Shown one piece after another: positions 17,203 to 25,299 of a stretch of 39,479 nucleotides of DNA. The translations under genes were made by a program, and so were the position numbers. The notes below the pieces were generated by a model. The model worked only from the letters and a program-made list of their open reading frames with translations. It had not been told where the DNA came from and did not search any database. The stretch spans positions 1 through 39,479 of the forward strand of contig ONVJ01000122.1 of the NCBI GenBank assembly GCA_900321265.1, written 5' to 3'. Each line of letters starts with the position of its first letter. The first letter of the stretch is position 1. This DNA is from an uncultured Eubacteriales bacterium (lineage in GTDB: Bacteria > Bacillota > Clostridia > Oscillospirales > CAG-272).

Positions 17203-17231
17203 TTTTCTTTTCTTTGATTTTATGCTAAAAT
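17203..17231 (+). promoter_or_regulatory. Possible promoter of the murA group
   Basis: TAAAAT (17226-17231) in an A/T-rich stretch has a poor -35 (TTTTCT at 17203-17208) at 17 bp. The leader to murA would be about 95 nt. Nothing else in 17146-17333 looks like a gene. Confidence 0.4.
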
Positions 17232-17333
17232 AAAAAGGCTGTGCGGAGTTCTTCCCGGGATCTGAACCGGTCCCGCAGAGAGGCGTCCGGCAAAAACGGA
17301 AATGTCATCTGAGTTTGACAAAAAGGGTCTGCG

Positions 17334-18635
17334 ATGAAAAAGATTATAATCAACGGCGGGAGAAAGCTCCGCGGCGATATCAGCGTCAGCGGAATGAAGA
17401 ACGCCGCTCTTCCCATAGTGTTCGCCACGATACTCAGCGGCGACGAATGCATCCTTGAAAACCTTCCCGACGTCACCGACGTCGCGCTCTCGCTGAAGAT
17501 ACTGGAGGACATGGGGGCGACGGTCAGGACTACGGGCAGGAACGCCGTCGCGGTCGATACCTCAAGGATCGGCGGCGACGTATCCGATTCACCGCTGGTA
17601 GGCAGACTGAGAGCGTCGACATATCTTCTCGGAGCGCTGCTCGGGAGATTCGGAGAGGCGCTTGTCGGCTTCTCTGGAGGCTGCGATTTCGGAGTGCGCC
17701 CGATCGATCAGCACATCAAGGGATTTCAGGCCCTGGGAGCCGAAGTCAGGATCGAAAACGGCTGCAACCATGCCTTCTGCCCGCACGGAGGGCTTCACGG
17801 CGGATCGGTCTATCTCGACATAGCCTCGGTCGGGGCGACGATCAACGTCATGCTCGCCGCGGTCACGGCGGCGGGAAAGACCACGATCGACAACGCAGCC
17901 CGCGAGCCGCATATCGTCGACCTCGCCAACTTCCTCAACATGTGCGGGGCCAGGATCAGCGGCGCCGGCACCTCCTTCATCAAGATCACCGGAGTCGAGA
18001 AGCTTCACGGCTGCAGCTATACGATAATCCCGGATATGATCGAGGCCGGCACCTACATGGTCGCCGCCGCTGCCACCGGAGGCCGCGTCACCGTCCGCGG
18101 AGTCATCCCGAAGCATATGGAAACTGTCACCGCCAAGCTCCAGGAGATGGGCGCCGGGATCGACGAGAAGGACGACGCGATAACCGTGTCCAGAAGCTCA
18201 AGGCTGACGAGAGCCAATATCAAGACATACTTCTACCCCGGCTTCCCGACCGACATGCATCCCCAGTTCGGCGCGCTGCTCGCCACCGCCGAAGGTACGT
18301 CGATCATCACCGAGGGCGTGTTCGACAACCGTTTCCGCTATGTCGACGAGCTCGCGAAGATGAACGCCGATATCAAGGTCGAGGGCCGCACCGCCACCGT
18401 AATAGGCAGGGAAAGGCTCACCGGCGCTCCGGTAAAGGCGGTCGATCTCAGAGCCGGAGCCGCGCTCATCATCGCCGGCCTTGCCGCCGAGGGCACGACC
18501 GAGATCTCGGGGGTGGAGACGATCGAGCGCGGATACGACGACATCGTCGGCAAGCTCCGGGGCCTCGGCGCCGATATCCGGATGATCGAATGCGAGAACG
18601 AACCCGAAAAGGAAACCCCCGACAAGGCCGGCTGA
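17334..18635 (+). CDS. murA: UDP-N-acetylglucosamine 1-carboxyvinyltransferase
   Basis: First committed step of peptidoglycan precursor synthesis: transfer of enolpyruvate from PEP to UDP-GlcNAc in the cytoplasm. The 433-residue protein is full length. It has SGMKNAALP (19-27; Lys22 and Asn23), the active-site loop with SGGCDFGVRPIDQH (114-127; Cys117 is the catalytic Cys), GFPTDMHPQ and a terminal glycine-rich ERGYD segment. Because the Cys is kept, the enzyme should be sensitive to fosfomycin. It leads a plus-strand group with glk, plsY and a small membrane protein, ending at the terminator at 21355. Confidence 0.97.
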   Translation: MKKIIINGGRKLRGDISVSGMKNAALPIVFATILSGDECILENLPDVTDVALSLKILEDMGATVRTTGRNAVAVDTSRIGGDVSDSPLVGRLRASTYLLGALLGRFGEALVGFSGGCDFGVRPIDQHIKGFQALGAEVRIENGCNHAFCPHGGLHGGSVYLDIASVGATINVMLAAVTAAGKTTIDNAAREPHIVDLANFLNMCGARISGAGTSFIKITGVEKLHGCSYTIIPDMIEAGTYMVAAAATGGRVTVRGVIPKHMETVTAKLQEMGAGIDEKDDAITVSRSSRLTRANIKTYFYPGFPTDMHPQFGALLATAEGTSIITEGVFDNRFRYVDELAKMNADIKVEGRTATVIGRERLTGAPVKAVDLRAGAALIIAGLAAEGTTEISGVETIERGYDDIVGKLRGLGADIRMIECENEPEKETPDKAG

Positions 18636-18670
18636 TCCGGCGGGAATAAGAAAAAAAAGGTGTCATTTCA

Positions 18671-19630
18671 ATGTACAGGATAGGAATAGATCTCGGCGGG
18701 ACCAACATCGCCTGCGGGCTGGTCTCGGACGAAATGAAGATAATCGAGAAGGTGAGCGTTCCCACCGGGGCCGGAAGGGATCCCGCGCTCATCGTCGACG
18801 ACATGGCGGCGGCCTGCCGCGCGCTTATCGAAAAGGCGGGCGTCGGCATCGGCGAGATCGCCGCGGTCGGTATCGCGAGCCCGGGTATCGCTAACCATGA
18901 CGACGGCGTCGTCGAATACGCGAACAATCTTCCCTTCAGGAGATTCCCGATAGCCTCGATGCTCCGCGAGAGATTCCCGGTCGACAACATCCGCGTCGAG
19001 AACGACGCCAACGCCGCGGCCTGGGGAGAAGCCGTAGCGGGAGCCGCAAAGGGGACCTCGAGCTCGGTCATGATCACTCTCGGCACCGGTGTCGGAGGGG
19101 GCATCATCGTCGACGGCAAGGTTCAGTCGGGCTTCAACTACGCCGGAGGCGAGCTCGGACACATCGTCATCTGCGCGGGAGGCAGGAAATGCTCCTGCGG
19201 CCGCCGCGGATGCTGGGAGGCCTACAGCTCGGCCACGGCGCTCATCGCCATGACAGAGGAAAAGATCGCGGACTGCGAAGCCCGCGGTGAAAAGACCGTC
19301 ATGAAGGAGCTCGCCGAAAAGAAGGGAAAGGTCTCGGCCCGAACCGCCTACGACGCGATGAGGCTGGGCGACCCTGCGGCGATCGAGGTCGTGGACGAAT
19401 ATGTCTTCTATCTCGCCTGCGGACTCACAAATATCGTAAACATCTTTCAGCCGGAAGTCATCTCGATCGGAGGCGGCATCTCCAACGAGAAGGATACGCT
19501 TCTGAAGCCGCTGCTTCCGATCATCAGAAAGGAACAGTACGGCGGAGGACTCGTCCCCGAGACCGAGATCAGAATCGCCGAGCTGGGGAACGACGCCGGA
19601 ATTATCGGCGCCGCCTTCCTCGGTCTGTGA
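18671..19630 (+). CDS. glk: ROK-family glucokinase
   Basis: 319-residue sugar kinase that phosphorylates glucose or a related hexose with ATP. Landmarks: DLGGTN (7-12, phosphate loop), ENDANAAAWGE (110-120, with catalytic Asp112), LGTGVGGG (137-144), and the ROK zinc site with GGELGH (159-164) and CSCGRRGCWE (174-183; Cys174, Cys176, Cys181 with His164). AAGGTG precedes the ATG. Position between murA and plsY suggests a housekeeping role. ROK kinases for N-acetylmannosamine share this fold, and since nanA lacks a local kinase, that substrate cannot be excluded. Confidence 0.9.
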   Translation: MYRIGIDLGGTNIACGLVSDEMKIIEKVSVPTGAGRDPALIVDDMAAACRALIEKAGVGIGEIAAVGIASPGIANHDDGVVEYANNLPFRRFPIASMLRERFPVDNIRVENDANAAAWGEAVAGAAKGTSSSVMITLGTGVGGGIIVDGKVQSGFNYAGGELGHIVICAGGRKCSCGRRGCWEAYSSATALIAMTEEKIADCEARGEKTVMKELAEKKGKVSARTAYDAMRLGDPAAIEVVDEYVFYLACGLTNIVNIFQPEVISIGGGISNEKDTLLKPLLPIIRKEQYGGGLVPETEIRIAELGNDAGIIGAAFLGL

Positions 19631-19637
19631 TCGAGAC

Positions 19638-20438
19638 ATGCCTTCTTTAAGCGAGATCTTTTCAAAAGGGATACCCCTCATACTCATTGAAAGGCAGAGC
19701 GTCTCGCAAGGGGTGTTTCTTCTCATCGTCGCGGCCGCGGTGCTCATCAGTTCGGCGGCGGGATATCTGGCAGGGAGCCTGAACTCGGCGATTATCGTAT
19801 CAAGAAGTATATTTAAGAAAGACATCAGGGAATACGGGAGCGGAAACGCCGGAATGACGAACATGTTCCGCGTGTTCGGAAGATCGGCCGGCCTTCTGAC
19901 GCTTGCCGGCGACGTCGCGAAGACCGCAGTCGCCTGCGTCGCGGGCTATCTCGCTTTCGGATACAACGGCTGCTGGATCGCCGGCTTTTTCTGCGTTCTC
20001 GGCCATATGTTCCCCTGCTGGTACAGGTTCAGGGGAGGGAAGGGAGTCCTGGTCTCGGCGGCGGTGCTGCTTTTCGCCGACTGGCCGGTTTTTCTGGGGG
20101 CGATCACGGTATTCCTGATCGTTCTTGTCGGGACGAAGTATGTCTCGCTTTCGTCGATCATGGCCTCTCTGCTCATGCCGCTGCTCCTCCACATCTTCTT
20201 TACCGTGGTGAGCGGAGACGGGAGCAGCGCGGGACTGAGGCTTCCGATCGCGGTAGCCATGGCGGCGGTCGTCGTCTTCAGCCACCGCGAGAACATAAAG
20301 AGGATCAGGGAGAAAAAGGAACCGAAGATCACGCTTCCCTGGGAGAAGAAGAAGAAAGAGAAAGAGAAGGGATCCTCCGGGACCGGAAACGCCGGGGATG
20401 CTCCTTCCGGCGACAAAAAGGGAAGAAAAAAGAGATGA
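19638..20438 (+). CDS. plsY: Glycerol-3-phosphate acyltransferase PlsY
   Basis: Integral membrane enzyme that acylates glycerol-3-phosphate from acyl-phosphate, the first step of phospholipid synthesis. The conserved loops are present: GSLNSA (46-51), DIREYGSGNAGMTN (62-75), and GHMFPCWYRFRGGKGV (122-137). Several hydrophobic helices lie between them. At 266 residues it is longer than the usual 190-220, because of about 20 extra N-terminal residues and a Lys/Glu-rich C-terminal tail of about 40 residues, presumably cytoplasmic. There is no clear ribosome site at the ATG, so coupling with glk (7 nt upstream) is likely. It overlaps the next gene by 4 nt (ATGA). Confidence 0.93.
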   Translation: MPSLSEIFSKGIPLILIERQSVSQGVFLLIVAAAVLISSAAGYLAGSLNSAIIVSRSIFKKDIREYGSGNAGMTNMFRVFGRSAGLLTLAGDVAKTAVACVAGYLAFGYNGCWIAGFFCVLGHMFPCWYRFRGGKGVLVSAAVLLFADWPVFLGAITVFLIVLVGTKYVSLSSIMASLLMPLLLHIFFTVVSGDGSSAGLRLPIAVAMAAVVVFSHRENIKRIREKKEPKITLPWEKKKKEKEKGSSGTGNAGDAPSGDKKGRKKR

Positions 20439-21244
20439 CAAAGAGAGCGGCGGTCATAATCGCTGTGCTGTTTCTGATCCCCGTCATAGCCGGGATCGTG
20501 ATATTCGTGAAATGGAAAAAGGCCAATCCCGTCGTGGGCTCATATGACGGATCGGTCGACATGATCGAGTTCGGCGGTGACATCTACAGAAAGCTGGAGG
20601 ACTCTGAGGAACTCGCCTTCGAGCTCGGGCAGTATCTCGGAAAGATCGGGGACCGGCTGATCGGCGCCCCCGTCTACCGCGTAAAGAACGATGAGACCGG
20701 AGATTATCTCGCCGTCGTGGGGGACGGCGGGACCTTCCTCTTTACCGAAAGCGGAAAGCCCGCGGACGGAGAACCGGGAGACCCAGGCCTGATCACGAGA
20801 CTCTCCTTCAACCGTTTCGAATTCTCGGTGGATGACGAGGAAAGGCTCGAGGAGTTCCGCGGGATCCTTCTCGGGGAGCCCGACACGGTTTTCGTCCCAT
20901 CCGAATGGGACTCTTCGGAGAAGAAGAGCGGGGGCGATATCACCTCCGGGAAGCTGCCGGGCTGCCGGGTCTTCAGAGTCGACGCCTGCTACGGCGGATC
21001 GGCGGTCGCCTTCGGCAGACTGGGCTGGATAGTCGGGACCGGGAAGAACAGATGGTTCTTCATTCCCTTCGACTCCGCGGCTGAGTGCGAGGAAAAGCTT
21101 AAAAACGAAGAGATCGACGAGAGGGAATACTCCGCGGTCAGGATCGACGAGATCGGCGGGATCAGGCTTATGACCTCTGTATTCACGCCGGGTACCGCCG
21201 CCGCGGAAACAGGCTCTTCCGAGCCCGCGGAAACAACCGGCTGA
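20435..21244 (+). CDS. Hypothetical membrane-anchored protein coupled to plsY
   Basis: 269 residues. One N-terminal transmembrane helix (about 5-24, ending FVKWKK) acts as signal anchor, so the remainder should face outside. The body is mixed alpha/beta and acidic (GQYLGKIGDRLIGAPVYRV, LAVVGDGGTFLFTESG), with a Thr/Glu/Ala-rich C-terminus. The ATG overlaps the plsY stop codon (ATGA), which shows translational coupling. No family is recognised. Its place suggests an envelope role but nothing more specific. Confidence 0.75.
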   Translation: MTKRAAVIIAVLFLIPVIAGIVIFVKWKKANPVVGSYDGSVDMIEFGGDIYRKLEDSEELAFELGQYLGKIGDRLIGAPVYRVKNDETGDYLAVVGDGGTFLFTESGKPADGEPGDPGLITRLSFNRFEFSVDDEERLEEFRGILLGEPDTVFVPSEWDSSEKKSGGDITSGKLPGCRVFRVDACYGGSAVAFGRLGWIVGTGKNRWFFIPFDSAAECEEKLKNEEIDEREYSAVRIDEIGGIRLMTSVFTPGTAAAETGSSEPAETTG

Positions 21245-21354
21245 AGGAGGAAAGCGGGAAGAAGGCCTGCTTCCGGTCCTGTCGGAATGAGCTGTTCCCG
21301 CCGGGAACCGCCGTGCTGCGGCCGGATCCGCAAGGAAGAATCCAAAACTCTGCA

Positions 21355-21408
21355 CGGGGCTGCCGAAAGACCGATTTTCACGGGTTTTTCGGCAGCTCCG
21401 CGGTTTTT
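21355..21408 (+). terminator. Rho-independent terminator of the murA-plsY group, GGGGCTG type
   Basis: CGGGGCTGCCGAAA (21355-21368) pairs with TTTCGGCAGCTCCG (21387-21400) with one G-T pair, followed by CGG and TTTTT (21404-21408). This is the clearest terminator of the repeated GGGGCTG family because it has an external U-tract. Confidence 0.85.
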
Positions 21409-21599
21409 ATGCGGAATTAACAGAATATTCACAATTTTTGGTAATAATTGACAAAAGGCGGTTTCGGATAAGGCCGGGCGCCGGGTTTCCCCCTGATGAT
21501 GCCCTTTCCGCGGTCGTCCTTCTGACAGGCAAAATTCAGACCGTGAAGGATAACTGTTCGTCGTATTTCACAAAACGCGCTGTATGAGAGAGAGAACGG

Positions 21600-21621
21600 G
21601 GGCTGCCGCCCTTCTTTTTTT
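21600..21621 (+). terminator. Short intrinsic terminator inside the leader
   Basis: GGGC (21600-21603), loop TGCC and GCCC (21608-21611) are followed by TTC and seven T residues (21615-21621). The stem is short but GC-only and the U-tract is strong. Because no gene ends here, it would terminate either a short upstream RNA or read-through from the murA group. Confidence 0.5.
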
Positions 21622-21626
21622 GCTTC

Positions 21627-21649
21627 AAAGGTAAATATTTATTACCTTT
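21627..21649. promoter_or_regulatory. A/T palindrome, candidate operator
   Basis: AAAGGTAA (21627-21634) and TTACCTTT (21642-21649) are perfect inverted repeats separated by 7 bp. The 23-bp dyad is the size of a typical dimeric repressor site. No known regulator is assigned. Confidence 0.35.
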
Positions 21650-21785
21650 TGCGACGGTTATGTGAAAAAACACCGAAACAAGGTCAAGTTTGTGTGTGCA
21701 CGCGGTCAGATGACTTTCAAAACCACTCACATTAATATTGAAGTATTTTACTTATTTGCGCGCACGCGGAAATAAAAAAAATATA

Positions 21786-21815
21786 TTGACTTTCACAATC
21801 GTTTTGTGATATTAT
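21786..21815 (+). promoter_or_regulatory. Promoter of the large uptake operon with an operator-like dyad in its spacer
   Basis: TTGACT (21786-21791), an 18-bp spacer and TATTAT (21810-21815) form the likely promoter. The spacer contains TCACAA (21793-21798) and TTGTGA (21804-21809), a perfect 6+6 dyad with 5 bp between. A protein bound there would block RNA polymerase, so the operon is probably controlled by a repressor. Confidence 0.65.
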
Positions 21816-21853
21816 ATTATTGCTTAATTATAATTTCACCGGGAGGAACCACT

Positions 21854-24800
21854 ATGGTAACGAAATTCCAGCGGTTAACTGCACTGCTGCTGGCGCTGCT
21901 GACGGCCTTGGGCTGCTTCGGCATATCCGTATCGGCTGCCGATGCGGATACCGAAGAGATCAAGATCTCCTATTCCAGCAACGCGATAGCAACTGCCAAG
22001 GAACTGCAGGAGGCGCTTTCCTACGAAGCTTATACGGCAAAGTATTCGAACGAAGCGCTCTATCCCAACGCGACCGAAGCCAAAGTCATCGACGGCACAG
22101 CCTATCTCGCGGACGGAACTACCGCGAAGGTAGAAAAGACCGAACATGACGGCAAATCGGCTCTCGAAACAGGCTCGACGGGTACCGTGGCCTACAAATT
22201 CACGCTGCCCGAGACGGCCAAATACGTGATCAGGGTCAACTACTGGCCGACCGAATCCGAGTCGTCCTCGACCTCGATCCAGAGGATCCTCAGGATCAAC
22301 GGCAAGGTCCCCTTCTCGGAGGCCTACACGATCGGCTTCACTAAGGTGTGGAAGACGGTCTACGCCCCCGAGGACGAAAATACGCTGAAGGACGGTACGG
22401 TCAGGCACTTCAGGCGCGACATCGACAACAACGAGATCCGCACCACCGCGGTGCAGCGTCCGGAATGGTGTTCCCTGACCGTAAAGGACATCGACGGATT
22501 CTACAAGGATCCTTTCGTTTTCGTCTTTGAAAAGGGCGAAAACATCATCACCCTCGAGGCGCTTGCCGAGGCGATCGCCATCGGCAGCATCGAGCTTCTG
22601 CCCTACGAAAAGGTCATGTCGTTTGACGATTACAGGGCGAAGTTCGCGTCCAAGCCCAAGGGCACCGATATCGTGAGGTTCGAGGCGGAAGAGCCCCTTG
22701 CCACCTCCACCAACACGATATACCCCGTTGAGGACAGATCCTCGGCGGTGAACAGCCCTACAGACGAGAGCCGCGTGGTCCTCAACACCCTCGGAGGTGA
22801 AAAGTGGCAGGTCTCGCAGCAGTGGGTATCCTACTCCTTTGAGGTCGCCACGTCAGGCATGTATCAGATCGTTCCCAGGTTCAGGCAGCATGTGAACGAC
22901 GGTATGTACTCCTCCCGTGCGCTTTACATCTACAGCGATTCCTCGCTGGCCCCCGGTGCAGACGGGTACTACAACGGAGTTCCCTTCGACGAGGCCCGCG
23001 AGCTCCGCTTCAACTACGATCCCGACTGGAACGCCTTCCCGCTCCGGTTCGGCAAGGTCTCGGTCGACGAAAAGGGCAACGAGATCCTTGATTACGTAGA
23101 TTGCGAATTCTACTTTGAGGCCGGCGTTACCTACACCATCAAGTTCGAGGTAACCCTCGGAACGATGGGCGAGATAGTCAGAAAGGTCCAGGCCTCGCTT
23201 GACGCCATCAACGGCGCCTATCTGAACATCATGCGTCTTACCGGCGCGTCTCCCGACGAATCCCGCGACTACTCCTTCTCGACGGTCATGCCGGATACCG
23301 TTATCCAGATCATCATCCAGTCGGGAAAGATCAGAAAGATCGCCGATGAGCTCAACTCGCTTGCCGGAGGAAAATCCTCCAACATCGCGACGCTTGAGAA
23401 GGTCGCCTGGCTGCTCGACAAGATGGGCCGCAACCCCGAGGACGAGTTCGCCAGGAACATGAAGCAGCTGAAATCCTACATAGGAAACCTCGGCACCTGG
23501 CTCTCCAACGCCAAGACCCAGCCGCTCCAGTTCGACTATATCACGATCCAGGGAGCCGACGAAAAGCTTCCGCGCGGCAAGGCTAACTTCTTCCAGTCTC
23601 TGAAGCACGAGTTCCTCAGCTTCTGGCACTCCTTCTTCAGAAACTACAACCGCATGGGTTCGATGGTCAAGGAGAGCGAGCTGAAGGAAGCTCTTCAGGT
23701 ATGGAACGCCTACGGTCGTGACCAGGCGCAGGTCATCAGAAACCTGATCAACAACGACTTCACCCCCAACACCGGTTATACCGTCGACCTCAAGCTGGTC
23801 GCCGGAGGCACGCTGCTTCCCTCGATCCTGGCCGGTCAGGGCCCCGACGCCTATATCGGACTCGGTGAGGACAACGTTATCAACTACGCCATCCGCGGAG
23901 CGCTCATCGAGATCGAGGATCTTGCCGGGTTCGCGGACCTGCTCTACTACAAGACCGATGAAAAACTGAATACCGTCTATGACGGGAACGGTGATCCGAT
24001 AAAGAACCCCGACGCTCAGTTCAATGAGGCCGCGATGCTCGTTCTCGGTATCCCGGATGCAGAAAACAAGATGCATTACTACGGTCTGCCCGAGACTCAG
24101 GCCTTCCCGATGATGTTCATACGCTCGGATATCCTTTACGAGCTCGGCATCACCACGCTCGACACCTGGGACGACCTGATCGAGGCGGCTACGATACTCA
24201 GCCAGAACTCGATGACGATCGGTCTTTCGAACGACTACAAGATCTTCCTCTATCAGATGGGAGGAACCCTCTTCGCCGACGGAGGAATGAGGATCAACCT
24301 CGATTCGAACGTCGCTCTCGATTCCTTCGAGACGATGTGCAACATGTTCACGACATACAAGCTCCCCTACAAGTACGACTTCGTCAACCGCTTCAGGACA
24401 GGCGAGATGCCGATCGGTATCGCCGGCTACAACGGCACCTACAACCACCTGATCGTCTTCGCGACCGAACTTCGCGGCGCATGGGAGTTCGTTCCCGTCC
24501 CGGGATACAGGATCACCGATCCCAAGACCGGCAAGGAGTTCATCAACAACGTCTCGGTCTCGACTGTCTCGGCGATCGTCATGATCAACGGCTGCGAAGA
24601 CAAGGACGGGACATGGGAATTCATGAAGTGGCATGTCGGCAAGGACTGCCAGGTCAACTATTCCAACGAGATGATCGCGATACTCGGCGACTCAGCCAAG
24701 CACGGCACAGCCAACATCACGGCTCTCGAAACGATGCCCTGGACGAACAAGGAAAGGGAAGCGCTGATCTCACAGTTCCAGAATCTCGCTTCGATCCCCA

Positions 24801-25267
24801 ACTATCCCGGAGCATATATCATCGGCCGTTACACCAAGTTCTCCTTCCTCGGTGCCTATAACGACGGCGACGAGCCTGTTTCCAAGCTGCTCAGCTACAT
24901 CAATATTATAAATAAGGAAATCACGCGCAAACGCGCCGAGTTCGGACTTGAGACTCTTGAAGTAGGAGAGACGCTGGCGAGCAAGCGCAAGGATCAGGCG
25001 CTTGCCGAGATAGACGCCCTCGACGCGTCTGTCGCCGCCTCCTGCTCGGCAGAGATCGCGGAGATCAAACGAGTGCTGGGTGAGATCGAGGAGAACGCCA
25101 CCTTCAAGGCATACTGCGACGATGTCTACATCGACGCTCTGAGAAAGGCCGGCAACGACCTCCTCGCCAAGGCTCCCGGCAACGAGAAGATCGAGAGCAT
25201 CTGCGAAAAGATCTCGGTCTGCGCAGACAGCCTCAAGATTTATCAGGCGTCATATCCGCTTGAGTGA
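21854..25267 (+). CDS. Very large solute-binding protein with N-terminal carbohydrate-binding-like modules
   Basis: 1137 residues, over twice the usual length. ATG 21854 has GGGAGG at 9 nt; the upstream ATG at 21806 lies in the promoter. The signal peptide may be cut by signal peptidase I after VSA (about residue 28); an alternative poor lipobox (ALGC) would make it a lipoprotein. Two beta-rich modules follow, about 55-240 and 272-440; the second starts with RFEAEEP, as in CBM6/CBM35-like domains. A helical stretch leads to a family-1 binding-protein domain at about 600-1020 (YTVDLKLVAGGTLLPSILAGQGPDAYIG, IGIAGYNGTY, WEFMKWHVGKDCQ). A helical tail ends the protein. It should deliver sugar to the permeases downstream, and the extra modules suggest capture of a polymer or large oligosaccharide. 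Confidence 0.85.
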   Translation: MVTKFQRLTALLLALLTALGCFGISVSAADADTEEIKISYSSNAIATAKELQEALSYEAYTAKYSNEALYPNATEAKVIDGTAYLADGTTAKVEKTEHDGKSALETGSTGTVAYKFTLPETAKYVIRVNYWPTESESSSTSIQRILRINGKVPFSEAYTIGFTKVWKTVYAPEDENTLKDGTVRHFRRDIDNNEIRTTAVQRPEWCSLTVKDIDGFYKDPFVFVFEKGENIITLEALAEAIAIGSIELLPYEKVMSFDDYRAKFASKPKGTDIVRFEAEEPLATSTNTIYPVEDRSSAVNSPTDESRVVLNTLGGEKWQVSQQWVSYSFEVATSGMYQIVPRFRQHVNDGMYSSRALYIYSDSSLAPGADGYYNGVPFDEARELRFNYDPDWNAFPLRFGKVSVDEKGNEILDYVDCEFYFEAGVTYTIKFEVTLGTMGEIVRKVQASLDAINGAYLNIMRLTGASPDESRDYSFSTVMPDTVIQIIIQSGKIRKIADELNSLAGGKSSNIATLEKVAWLLDKMGRNPEDEFARNMKQLKSYIGNLGTWLSNAKTQPLQFDYITIQGADEKLPRGKANFFQSLKHEFLSFWHSFFRNYNRMGSMVKESELKEALQVWNAYGRDQAQVIRNLINNDFTPNTGYTVDLKLVAGGTLLPSILAGQGPDAYIGLGEDNVINYAIRGALIEIEDLAGFADLLYYKTDEKLNTVYDGNGDPIKNPDAQFNEAAMLVLGIPDAENKMHYYGLPETQAFPMMFIRSDILYELGITTLDTWDDLIEAATILSQNSMTIGLSNDYKIFLYQMGGTLFADGGMRINLDSNVALDSFETMCNMFTTYKLPYKYDFVNRFRTGEMPIGIAGYNGTYNHLIVFATELRGAWEFVPVPGYRITDPKTGKEFINNVSVSTVSAIVMINGCEDKDGTWEFMKWHVGKDCQVNYSNEMIAILGDSAKHGTANITALETMPWTNKEREALISQFQNLASIPNYPGAYIIGRYTKFSFLGAYNDGDEPVSKLLSYINIINKEITRKRAEFGLETLEVGETLASKRKDQALAEIDALDASVAASCSAEIAEIKRVLGEIEENATFKAYCDDVYIDALRKAGNDLLAKAPGNEKIESICEKISVCADSLKIYQASYPLE

Positions 25268-25299
25268 CCGAAGAATAATCCAAGTAAGGAGAGAAATAA

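Larger units (their letters stand above)
21409..21785. other. Non-coding leader region before the large operon
   Basis: About 380 bp with no supported gene on either strand. It contains an intrinsic-terminator-like element (21600-21621), an A/T palindrome (21627-21649) and two copies of a 10-mer G(T/C)GCACGCGG (21696-21705 and 21760-21769) spaced 64 bp, near six helical turns. A 64-codon minus-strand reading frame at 21536-21730 lacks coding character. The region probably carries regulatory sites for the operon starting at 21854, and perhaps a small RNA ending at 21621. I recognise no known riboswitch class. Confidence 0.5.

Noticed and set aside
18671..19630. N-acetylmannosamine kinase (NanK) call for the ROK kinase
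   Set aside because: It sits in a housekeeping group with murA and plsY far from nanA, so glucokinase is preferred, though the substrate is not proven.
21536..21730. 64-codon minus-strand frame in the leader region
   Set aside because: It has no convincing ribosome site and crosses a terminator-like element and a palindrome, so it is probably chance.
22853..24634. 593-codon open frame on the minus strand
   Set aside because: It is antisense to the clearly coding giant binding-protein gene and shows no family motif or ribosome site.
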